This document shows, in pieces, positions 7,337 to 13,429 of a DNA stretch of 14,388 bases. The stretch is from an uncultured Rubrobacteraceae bacterium. GTDB lineage: Bacteria > Actinomycetota > Rubrobacteria > Rubrobacterales > Rubrobacteraceae. The DNA lies in the NCBI GenBank assembly GCA_902806015.1, contig CADCUZ010000035.1:1-14388 (forward strand), read 5' to 3'. Position numbers and translations under genes: made by a program. Position 1 is the stretch's first letter. Each line of letters starts with the position of its first letter. The notes beneath the pieces were generated by a model. The model was given only the letters and a program-made list of their open reading frames with translations, was not told where the DNA came from and searched no databases.

Positions 7337-8028
7337 GGCCGGCGGAACCTGTAGCCCACGCCGCGTACGGTCTGGACGTACCGGGGGTTCGAGGGTTCGG
7401 CTTCTATCTTCTTTCGCAGGTTGGCGACGTGGACGTCCACCACGTGGTCGTCGCCGAAGTAATCCTCCCCCCACACCCGCGCCAGGAGCTGCTCCCTGGT
7501 AAACACGAGGCCCGGACGTGAGACCAGGGTGGCGAGCAGGTCGAACTCGATGGCGGTGAGCGAGACCTCCCCTCCTCCGAGCCGCACCTCCCGCCGGCCG
7601 CGGTCCACGGAGAGTTCGCCGAAGGAGAGCGGCGCCTCTTCTCCGGCAACGGCGCGCGTTTCGCCGCGCGGGCGGCGGAGCATCGCCCTTATCCGGGCGA
7701 CCAATTCCCCGGGGGAGAACGGCTTGGTCAGGTAGTCGTCGGCTCCGGTGGAGAGGCCGACGATCCTGTCCACCTCCTCCACCCGTGCCGTTAGCACGAT
7801 GACGTAGGCGTCCGAGAAACGCCTGAGCTCCCGCAGGACCCCCATACCGTCGAGTTTCGGGAGCATCCAGTCCAGTACGACCACGTCGGGTTTCGACTCG
7901 CGCGCGGCCTCCAGAGCGACGACACCGTCGAGGGCCTCGTGTACCTCGAAGCCTTCCCGCTCCAGGTACCCCCGCAGCAGCCTGACCAGGTTCTCCTCGT
8001 CTTCCACTATGAGCGCGCGGACCGTCAT
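7333..8028 (-). CDS. OmpR/PhoB-family response regulator
   Basis: A 231-residue two-domain regulator. The receiver domain (1-118) carries the acidic pair Asp10-Glu11, the phosphoacceptor Asp53 (VVVLDWMLPKLDG), Thr80 and Lys102 (TKPF), all intact. The C-terminal winged-helix domain (about 133-231) shows the usual LTAIEFDLLATLVSRPG, FTREQLLARVW, VDVHVANLRKKIE and VRGVGYRFR elements. It is first in the operon with the kinase gene. The ribosome site is weak (GGTGG). Proteins of this family dimerise on tandem direct repeats with about 11-base spacing; such arrays occur on both sides of this pair, at 6162-6216 and 8094-8148, so those are the probable targets. The right-hand array also lies within about 66 bases of its own start and may mediate autoregulation. 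Confidence 0.95.
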   Translation of the reverse strand: MTVRALIVEDEENLVRLLRGYLEREGFEVHEALDGVVALEAARESKPDVVVLDWMLPKLDGMGVLRELRRFSDAYVIVLTARVEEVDRIVGLSTGADDYLTKPFSPGELVARIRAMLRRPRGETRAVAGEEAPLSFGELSVDRGRREVRLGGGEVSLTAIEFDLLATLVSRPGLVFTREQLLARVWGEDYFGDDHVVDVHVANLRKKIEAEPSNPRYVQTVRGVGYRFRRP

Positions 8029-8093
8029 GGCGATACCACCAGTCTAACCGTTGCCGCCGTTCTTGGTGACCGTTGCGGGAAACGACGAGCTTT

Positions 8094-8148
8094 CTTGATC
8101 GAACCTTGATCCCGGCTTGACGGCAGTTTGAAGTTCCCCTCCTACAGT
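8094..8148 (+). promoter_or_regulatory. Four-unit 11-base direct repeat with TACAGT box, second copy
   Basis: Unit starts are 8094 (CTTGATC), 8105 (CTTGATC), 8116 (CTTGACG) and 8127 (TTTGAAG), then CCTCC and TACAGT at 8143-8148. TACAGT begins 16 bases after unit 4, exactly as in the minus-strand copy at 6162-6216, and CTCCTACAGTG is identical in both. Transcription would begin near 8155, before the ribosome site of the gene at 8232. The array also lies just upstream of the divergent response regulator gene. Confidence 0.72.
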
Positions 8149-8231
8149 GCCAACAAGAGCCGACCGCGACCGAGCGAGGGCGTGAAAGCGCCCTCACGGC
8201 AAGCCGACGTCCAGACCAAAAGGAGCAGAGC

Positions 8232-8495
8232 ATGAAGACGAGGAGCGACAACCCCTGGCGCGCGGTGGCCGGTCGAGGCCCGACCGCACCGGTGACGATC
8301 CCCTTCGTTGCGGCCGCCGCGGTGCTGGCCGCGTTCGCCCTGGGCAGGGCGACGCGGAGGGTGTGCCGGACGGGCAGCGGCCCCTGCCGTGGGACACCCT
8401 GGAGATTCGCGGGACCACCCCGCGGAGTTGCGGGCTGCGGCCCCCTGCGTGAAAAGGAACGGCCCGTCAACGGAGAAGAGACCGTTGGGGCGTAG
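8232..8495 (+). CDS. Small predicted membrane protein
   Basis: An 87-residue reading frame and the first gene after the right-hand repeat promoter. It is well placed by AAAAGGAG about 6 bases before the ATG. The N-terminal half (MKTRSDNPWRAVAG, then one hydrophobic helix at about 21-38) has strongly GC-biased third positions. After about residue 53 codon use becomes atypical (many A- and T-ending codons) and the sequence loses character, so the gene may be frameshifted or carry a degenerate tail. I recognise no family. The operon position suggests it belongs to the same response as the SHOCT proteins. Confidence 0.55.
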   Translation: MKTRSDNPWRAVAGRGPTAPVTIPFVAAAAVLAAFALGRATRRVCRTGSGPCRGTPWRFAGPPRGVAGCGPLREKERPVNGEETVGA

Positions 8496-8528
8496 GGCGA
8501 GCACGCAGACCGACGGGAACGAGGCGAG

Positions 8529-9023
8529 ATGTACGAGATAAAGCCGATGGGTCGTGGAAAGGTATACGCTCGGCGCCCGTTCGGGGGGTTCCCCCTTGGG
8601 TTTGGGCCCATCCTGGCGATCCTGGGGTTTGTGGTCCTGGCGTCGTCCGGCTCCTACTTTCCGTTCTTTCCTCTCGTCGTGCTATTGTTCGTTTTCTTCG
8701 TAGCGCCGGCGCTCGGTCGCACCGTACTGCACGGCACCGCGGAGCCCCTCGGGACATCAGAAGTGCGACCGGCCGCGGATGGCCATGAGAAGGAGCTGCT
8801 CCGGGCGCTGGAGCGACACGAGGAGATCACCGCCGCCCGCGCCGCCCTGGAGACCTCGCTAAGCGTCACGGAGGCAGAGGGGATGCTGGCGAAACTGGCC
8901 TCCGGGGGCCACGTCGAAGTCCGCGCCCAAGACGGAACCCTCGCCTACGCCCTGCACGCGGCGGATAGGCGCAAGGCCGTGCCGAAGGAAATCGCGCAGA
9001 ACGGGCATGAACCAATTGAGTAG
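8529..9023 (+). CDS. Two-helix membrane protein with a winged-helix-like tail
   Basis: A 164-residue protein with two adjacent hydrophobic helices (about 22-40 and 44-63, FGPILAILGFVVLASSG and FFPLVVLLFVFFVAPAL) separated by a tight turn. A cytoplasmic tail follows (about 85-150: KELLRALERHEEITAARAALETSLSVTEAEGMLAKLASGGHVEV). The tail reads like helix-turn-helix plus wing, a pattern seen in small membrane-tethered domains, but I cannot name the family. The ribosome site is modest (GAGGCGAG directly before the ATG). It sits 33 bases after the small membrane protein frame and 63 bases before the SHOCT gene, and probably shares their transcript. Confidence 0.75.
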   Translation: MYEIKPMGRGKVYARRPFGGFPLGFGPILAILGFVVLASSGSYFPFFPLVVLLFVFFVAPALGRTVLHGTAEPLGTSEVRPAADGHEKELLRALERHEEITAARAALETSLSVTEAEGMLAKLASGGHVEVRAQDGTLAYALHAADRRKAVPKEIAQNGHEPIE

Positions 9024-9086
9024 AGGCGCTTGTGGCACGAATGGGTAACCCGGTACCGCGCCGCCGCCGGAAAGGAGGCTAGGGTA

Positions 9087-9329
9087 ATGTGTGGATTTTC
9101 CATCATCTTTTGGGTGGTGATCGCCGCCTTCATCGTATGGATCGTTTTGCGCCAACGGCCCCATGTGCGACAGCAGGTTTCGGGCGTCTTTGCGGCCCCA
9201 CGGGCGCGAATGGACCCGGCGGAGGAGATATTGCGCAGCCGGCTAGCCCGCGGCGAGATAGACGCCGAGGAGTACGAGAGATTCCTGAGGGTCTTGGAAG
9301 GACGAGACTCCGGGAACCACCCCCGATGA
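9087..9329 (+). CDS. SHOCT-domain small membrane protein, third paralogue
   Basis: An 80-residue protein: a transmembrane helix right at the N-terminus (about 3-23, GFSIIFWVVIAAFIVWIVL), a linker, then a SHOCT domain (AEEILRSRLARGEIDAEEYERFL, about 45-67). The ATG at 9087 has an excellent site, AAAGGAGG, 7-8 bases upstream, and is preferred over an in-frame start at 9030. Unlike the two minus-strand paralogues it lacks the Gly/Trp-rich N-terminal extension. It is last in the plus-strand operon that begins at the repeat promoter near 8094. Confidence 0.85.
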   Translation: MCGFSIIFWVVIAAFIVWIVLRQRPHVRQQVSGVFAAPRARMDPAEEILRSRLARGEIDAEEYERFLRVLEGRDSGNHPR

Positions 9330-9350
9330 CGGGTTTCGGCGGGCCGCCCG

Positions 9351-9655
9351 CCTTCAACAGCCTCGGCGCCCTACGCGGCGCCCGAGGCCGCCTTACACAT
9401 GTTCTCGAACAACCTGGCGAACGAGGTCGCCGGGCGCGGCGTGAGGATCAACTGCGTCGCCCCGGCCAGGGTGCTTACCGAGCGCATGGAGCGTCGGGTG
9501 CCAAACGGCCCGAAACGACAGGCGGCGAGCGTCCCGCTCGGGCGAATGGGGACGCCGGAGGACTTGGCGGCGACGCTGTTGCTCGTGTCGGCTGCTTCGG
9601 CCTGGATCACGGGCGTCACCCTCGACGCGGCAGGTGGGGCAAGACGGTGCTCTGA
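9351..9655 (+). pseudogene. Short-chain dehydrogenase remnant (C-terminal part)
   Basis: The plus frame through 9399 reads YAAPEAALHMFSNNLANE, then GRGVRINCVAPARVLTERM, then PLGRMGTPEDLAATLLLVS and SAWITGVTLDAAGG. This is the second half of a classical short-chain dehydrogenase/reductase. The N-terminal nucleotide-binding half (GxxxGIG, NAG) is missing, as nothing like it precedes. The active-site YxxxK has become YAAPE, losing the catalytic Lys. Near 9635 the frame slips: the expected ending GGKTVL-stop appears in another frame, finishing at 9655, while the original frame runs on into the next gene. With truncation, loss of the key residue and a frameshift, I call it dead. The left border is approximate. 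Confidence 0.8.
9361..9387 (+). terminator. Strong hairpin after the SHOCT operon
   Basis: CCTCGGCGCC pairs with GGCGCCCGAGG (one bulged G) around a 6-base loop. It is preceded at 9338-9352 by another GC hairpin (GGCGGG, CCG, CCCGCC). No T run follows, so intrinsic termination would be weak. The hairpin coincides with the altered active-site codons of the dehydrogenase remnant. Confidence 0.35.
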
Positions 9656-9719
9656 TCTCAAGAGATGTAAGGCGCCACGTGCGCGCAGGCCTTCTTATTA
9701 TCCAGACGGGAGGACTCCG

Positions 9720-10088
9720 ATGAAGCAACGAAGCTCCTTATCCTCCGGCGGCAAGGTGACGGTCGCCGCCCTGCTCGTCGCGGCTTTTGGGTTCGTGATC
9801 CAGATCTTTTCGGGTATCGAGGTACCCACGGTCCCGCCGGGTCTCGTCATCCTGCTGGTGGCGGCCGGTTTGGTCGCCCTCTCGCCGTGGCGGTGGATCC
9901 CGGCCTTAGGCATAGTCGTGGGCCTGTTCATGTTCGTCGGGTACTTCGCGAGCGGGGCGTTGGGCAACCTGCTCGATCCGAGCCGATTCGGAGTGTTGGT
10001 TGGCGCGTGGATACAGTTCCTCTCGGTAATCGTCGCCATCGTTGCCGGCGGCGTCGCCACCGCTCACAACCACGCAACCCGCTCGTAA
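9720..10088 (+). CDS. Four-helix integral membrane protein
   Basis: A 122-residue hydrophobic protein with four predicted helices (about 12-31, 41-57, 61-80 and 94-115), short loops and a small charged N-terminus (MKQRSSLSSGGK). GGGAGGA precedes the ATG by 5 bases, a good ribosome site. The reading frame is open upstream through the dehydrogenase remnant, but the ribosome site and the abrupt change in character show that translation starts here. I recognise no family and no catalytic motif. It follows the remnant by 64 bases and stands before a long gene-free stretch, so no partner is indicated. Confidence 0.8.
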   Translation: MKQRSSLSSGGKVTVAALLVAAFGFVIQIFSGIEVPTVPPGLVILLVAAGLVALSPWRWIPALGIVVGLFMFVGYFASGALGNLLDPSRFGVLVGAWIQFLSVIVAIVAGGVATAHNHATRS

Positions 10089-10741
10089 AGAATCCCTCCA
10101 CCGAACGTCTCCCGCAAATCGCAACTCCGGTGCGACGTACGGCACCCGACCGGGCATTCGTCCAAACAGCGTGAGGCATCGAGCGGGCAGGGATCGGATC
10201 AAGGGTGTCCCGCGGCTTCATGGAAGAAGTAGGATTCGGCAAACGCAGCAAGCGACGAACGAAAAAACGGCCACGACGGCCCATCGTCCGTTCCATTTAG
10301 GTCTCGTCGCGGTCCGGGCGAGCTCCGTAAAGGCGCGGTAAGGAGAACGGCTTATGCTCGGGAAGGCGCGGGATACGCACGAACCATCGTCGTTACGCCA
10401 TCGTCGCTACGTATAGGAGCGTCTTGCGCGGAGCTCGACGCGGCCGAATCCGTGGCCGCCGGCGTAGGCACCGAACCCGGCCGCGCATCGCCCCGTCGAC
10501 GAACTTCTTGGGACCCCGTACGGGCGAACTTCGGAGGACGCCCCTTCCACAACGTTGGGTGAATAAAGCCCCGTGGGCCGCGGGCAACACGACGTTAGCC
10601 AAGGAATGCGCCCCTTGTGGGATGCACTACTCTCTTGCCGCTGTTAGCCTGTGGGGTAGACGGGGGAGCGTGAGGCGTAGGGCGGCGCTACGCTGAACAT
10701 GCAACCTGCAGGGGGCCCACGGGCGGCAGATCGCGGAGACG
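10089..10741. other. Long stretch without a recognisable gene
   Basis: About 650 bases in which no frame shows coding codon bias or a recognisable motif. It contains the second copy of the diverged intergenic repeat (10511-10565). A single GATCAAG at 10197-10203 resembles the regulator half-site but has no 11-base partner. The upstream signals for the lipoprotein gene are not obvious. Confidence 0.4.
10511..10565 (+). repeat. Diverged intergenic repeat, copy 2
   Basis: This is the partner of 2596-2649, in the same orientation, with CCCCGTACGGGCGAACTTC, then GGAGGAC, then TTCCACAACGTTG and TGAATA. Substitutions are scattered and two short gaps are needed. A stop codon (TGA) interrupts the frame shared with copy 1, so it is not an active gene now. 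Confidence 0.5.
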
Positions 10742-11698
10742 ATGGACACGTTCTCGAACGGCCGAAGGATTCTACAAGAGCTACCCAGAGGACTGAACGG
10801 GGAGGACACGGCGACGAGGACGAGCGGCAAACTTTTGGCGGCGATCCTCGCGCTCGTTTTGGGCGCCCTCGCCCTGACGGGCTGCGGCGGCCTCGGGCTG
10901 GACGAGGGGCTCAGGCTCGCCAACATAGGTTGGGACGAGAACGTGGCGGTCTCGAACCTGACGAAGGTCCTCCTCGAGGAGGAGCTCGGTTACGAGAGCG
11001 TCGAGATCCGCAACTCGGGGGACCTCGACTCGACCTACCGAAGGGTGGCGAGCGGCGAGCTGGACGCGTTCCAGGACGTGTGGCTGCCCAACCAGGAGGC
11101 CCTGCTCGAAGAGGTCGCCGAAGACGTTGAGCATCTGGACCCGTGGTTCCTGGGCAAGACTAAGCAAGGCATGGCGGTCCCGGCCTACATGGACGTGAGG
11201 AGCATCGACCAGCTCAACGGCACCGAAGCGCGGTTCATCCTCGGCATCGAGCGGAGCTCGGTGGTGATGCAGGCGGTCGGTAAGAAGGTCATCCCGGCTT
11301 ACGGCCTCGAGCAGAAACTCGTGGAGGGGGCCACCGCGGGCATGCTCGAAGAGGTCGAGCGCCTATACGCCTTCAGGGAGGAGTTCGTCCTCCTCGCCTG
11401 GTCGCCGCACTGGATGAATCAGAGGTACGACATCAGGTACCTGGAGGACCCCAAGGACGCCATGGGCGAGACGAACGACCCGGCCGAGTGCTCGACGATC
11501 GTGAGCCGGGGCCTGCGGGAGGAGGACCCGGCGGCCTACGCGTTCATGGACGCGCTGGAGCTCACCGAGGAGCAGATCGACGGCCTGGAGCAGGCGATAA
11601 ACGAGGAGGGCGACCCGATCGCGGGCGCGAGGCGATGGGCCTACGAGAACCGCGAAGTCGCGCGACCCTGGATCGACGCGGCGAGGAGCGCCCGGTAG
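10742..11698 (+). CDS. Glycine betaine/choline-type ABC substrate-binding lipoprotein
   Basis: The product resembles the OpuAC/ProX family, periplasmic-type binding proteins that deliver quaternary amines such as glycine betaine to an ABC importer. Seen here: a lipoprotein signal (KLLAAILALVLGALALTGC, lipobox LTGC, Cys48), then NIGWDENVAVSNLTKVLLEEE (62-82), GELDAFQDVWLPNQ (106-119), VVMQAVGKKV and LLAWSPHWM (218-226). Trp65, Trp115, Trp136, Trp221 and Trp225 could supply the aromatic cage for the trimethylammonium group. The ATG at 10742 gives 318 residues but leaves about 30 odd residues before the signal peptide and only a 3-base gap to GGAG. A far better GGGGAGGA (10799-10806) lies 7 bases before ACG at 10814, so the true start may be there. 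No permease or ATPase gene is adjacent. Confidence 0.88.
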   Translation: MDTFSNGRRILQELPRGLNGEDTATRTSGKLLAAILALVLGALALTGCGGLGLDEGLRLANIGWDENVAVSNLTKVLLEEELGYESVEIRNSGDLDSTYRRVASGELDAFQDVWLPNQEALLEEVAEDVEHLDPWFLGKTKQGMAVPAYMDVRSIDQLNGTEARFILGIERSSVVMQAVGKKVIPAYGLEQKLVEGATAGMLEEVERLYAFREEFVLLAWSPHWMNQRYDIRYLEDPKDAMGETNDPAECSTIVSRGLREEDPAAYAFMDALELTEEQIDGLEQAINEEGDPIAGARRWAYENREVARPWIDAARSAR

Positions 11699-11710
11699 CC
11701 CGAGAGCGGC

Positions 11711-11732
11711 CGGTCCCTCGGAGAGAGGGCCG
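11711..11732 (+). terminator. Hairpin after the binding-protein gene
   Basis: CGGTCCCTC pairs with GAGGGCCG (one bulged T) around the loop GGAGA, starting 12 bases after the stop codon. The stem is strong and well placed for termination, but no T tract follows. Confidence 0.5.
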
Positions 11733-12019
11733 AAGCTGCTGATAGGGGGTCCTGGCCCGGTGGAGAACCCTAGAAGCCATCGGGGGGAGGGCTTCCACGC
11801 TTACTTCGACCCCACCAGCGGGCAGGGACTCGTCTCGGTCCTGTTTTACTGGTCGGGGCGCTGCTCCTGGACGTTCTCCTAGACGATGGGGGGTGAGGAA
11901 GCGCACCCGCCATAGGTGGACTCGCCTGACGGCTCTGTGTCGGCTTGTCCGGCGCCGAACGTGCGCACCGCTCACGCCGTCGCCGGGACCCCAAAGGGTT
12001 CAATCCCGGGGGTGCTTCT
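11733..12019. other. Convergent intergenic region
   Basis: About 290 bases between two convergent genes. A 40-codon frame from a GTG at 11760 to 11882 reads GEGFHAYFDPTSGQGLVSVL and onwards, but I cannot link it to a family and its ribosome site is poor. I see nothing else that can be named. Confidence 0.3.
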
Positions 12020-12808
12020 TTAGTCGCGTCGTTCCAAGAGCTCCCGGAGGCCGGAGATCTGGTCGGACATCTCGTCCAGCCGCCGCGTCATCTCGGCCTC
12101 GCCCGGCTTGGGCTCGGGAACCGGGGCTCCGGTCCCGCCGTGCAGGAAGCGTTGGGCCAGGGAGCCCGTTAGCAGCGCGACGAAGCCTACGCCGGTGGTC
12201 ATCACGACCGTGGCGACCACGCGCCCTAAAGCAGTTGTGGGGTAGATGTCGCCGTAGGCGACGGTGGTCACCGTCTCTGCAGACCACCACAGGCCGTCCC
12301 AGATGCTCAGCTGCTGGGCCGGCTCGGCGGCGACGAAGAGCGTGCCGCCGCCGACGACCACGGTGAAGACTATCAGCGCCGCGTAACGCAGCCCCTGCAC
12401 GGAGAACAAGCCGTGCAGGCGATTGGCTACCAGCAGAAGCCAAACCAGCCTGATCACCGGCAGCGCCCGCGCGATCTTCATCGTGGCGGGGAGGAACGGC
12501 GGGGTGAGCACCACAATGAGCACATCAAGCGGGTTGTCGCGCAGCCAACGCAGCCGATCGGGGACGACGGCGACCATGACGACCAGGTTCGCCGCGAACA
12601 CCCCCCAGATGCACCAGTCCAAAGCGGCGGTTATGGGGTCCCAAAAGCCCCCGAGGTCGGACTCCTGCACCACGATGACCGGAATGGCCAGCAGCGCGGC
12701 GACGATCAGCGGCGTTCTTAGCCATCCGGCCGCCCGCTCGGCGCGCACCTGCGCTTGTCGGCGCGTAGTGGAACCATCCCCCGTCGGGGCCCCGCGTCCT
12801 GTAGGCAT
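12020..12808 (-). CDS. Voltage-gated-type potassium channel with AYG filter
   Basis: A 262-residue membrane protein of the bacterial six-helix potassium channel type. Hydrophobic segments at about 33-49, 62-83, 92-106 and 116-130 form a voltage-sensor-like part; the fourth (KIARALPVIRLVWLLLVANR) has few regularly spaced Arg, so voltage sensing may be weak. Helices at about 142-160 and 196-216 flank a pore loop (WDGLWWSAETVTTVAYGDIYP, 170-190). The filter is TVAYGD (182-187) in place of the usual TVGYGD. A cytoplasmic tail ends in a probable coiled coil (RRLDEMSDQISGLRELLERR), which would help tetramer assembly. The ATG at 12808 has AAAGGAGG about 10 bases upstream. Neighbours give no functional link. 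The family is secure; conductance and ion choice are not. Confidence 0.9.
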   Translation of the reverse strand: MPTGRGAPTGDGSTTRRQAQVRAERAAGWLRTPLIVAALLAIPVIVVQESDLGGFWDPITAALDWCIWGVFAANLVVMVAVVPDRLRWLRDNPLDVLIVVLTPPFLPATMKIARALPVIRLVWLLLVANRLHGLFSVQGLRYAALIVFTVVVGGGTLFVAAEPAQQLSIWDGLWWSAETVTTVAYGDIYPTTALGRVVATVVMTTGVGFVALLTGSLAQRFLHGGTGAPVPEPKPGEAEMTRRLDEMSDQISGLRELLERRD

Positions 12809-13292
12809 ACCCTAAGCGCCTCCTTTTTTCCTAACCCGTTCCTGGTGACCTTGCTGCACACTTCCGCGCCCCTTCGCGGTGCTATAGATGGGAGCGAATC
12901 TTCTACGACAGCCACCACGATACCGCGGATGGCGGTCTCCGGACAGCACGGTCGCTGGCCCTGTCGGAGGGACGCCGTATTGCCTGCCCGTGCCCCGCAG
13001 ACGACCGGTTCGATAGGACGGCGGCCATGCGGGAGGCGGCTGGGCGATACGCCTGAAGGTATGCGAACCGCCGGCCGCCAAGGGAAGATTCGGGATTACG
13101 CGCGCCAAGAGCGTCGCGGATACACCACCCCGACGCGCGCAAGAACCCGATTCAAGCGCCACCACCAGATCGAGCAGGGGAGGTTCAGATCCGGCGGCTT
13201 TTGGCCGTGATGCTCACCGGCCCGCTTCTCGGGCGGTGGTGGCCGTCGTGGCCGCCTTCCCGAAGAGCCGGCGCCTATAGAATAGAACAAGG
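12809..13292. other. Stretch without a recognisable gene
   Basis: About 480 bases between divergent genes; no frame has coding character that I trust. Features seen are a possible minus-strand -10 (TATAGC near 12883-12888) for the channel gene, a strong hairpin at 13215-13238 (CACC-G-GCCCG, loop CTTCT, CGGGC-GGTG) and a possible plus-strand -10 (TATAGAAT, 13276-13283) that would start a transcript near 13290 toward the decarboxylase gene. No good -35 accompanies the last. Confidence 0.35.
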
Positions 13293-13367
13293 CCGGTTCG
13301 CGGCTACGCATAGGCAGGGCGACGCGATACTCGCCAGTCACCCGCGAACGGTCTAGGCGGTATCGCG
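13293..13367 (+). promoter_or_regulatory. Structured leader upstream of acetolactate decarboxylase
   Basis: CGCGATACTCGCC (13323-13335) pairs with GGCGGTATCGCG (13356-13367): twelve base pairs with one bulged T around a 20-base loop. Within that loop, CCGCGAAC (13342-13349) is perfectly complementary to GTTCGCGG (13296-13303) upstream, allowing a pseudoknot or a competing fold. The hairpin ends 62 bases before the start codon. No known riboswitch class is recognised. It could be a regulated leader, an attenuator, or simply a terminator for something upstream. Confidence 0.4.
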
Positions 13368-13429
13368 GCGCGCAAGATAAGATTCGGGGAAAAGGCCACG
13401 TACCCGACTCATTACCCGAGAGGAGCCCG

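Noticed and set aside
7337..8611. Long N-terminal extension of the histidine kinase frame, giving a 799-residue protein.
   Set aside because: It runs antisense-free through the regulator gene in a second frame, has low-complexity Arg/Gly/Pro content, and the GTGA overlap at 7333-7336 gives a natural kinase start.
10197..10203. Single GATCAAG resembling the two-component operator unit.
   Set aside because: There is no second unit at 11-base spacing and no TACAGT box at the expected distance.
11760..11882. GTG-started 40-codon frame between two convergent genes.
   Set aside because: Weak ribosome site, no recognisable family and no supporting context.
12985..13025. tRNA-like T-loop string (GGTTCGATAGG).
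   Set aside because: No acceptor, anticodon or D-arm pairing can be drawn around it.
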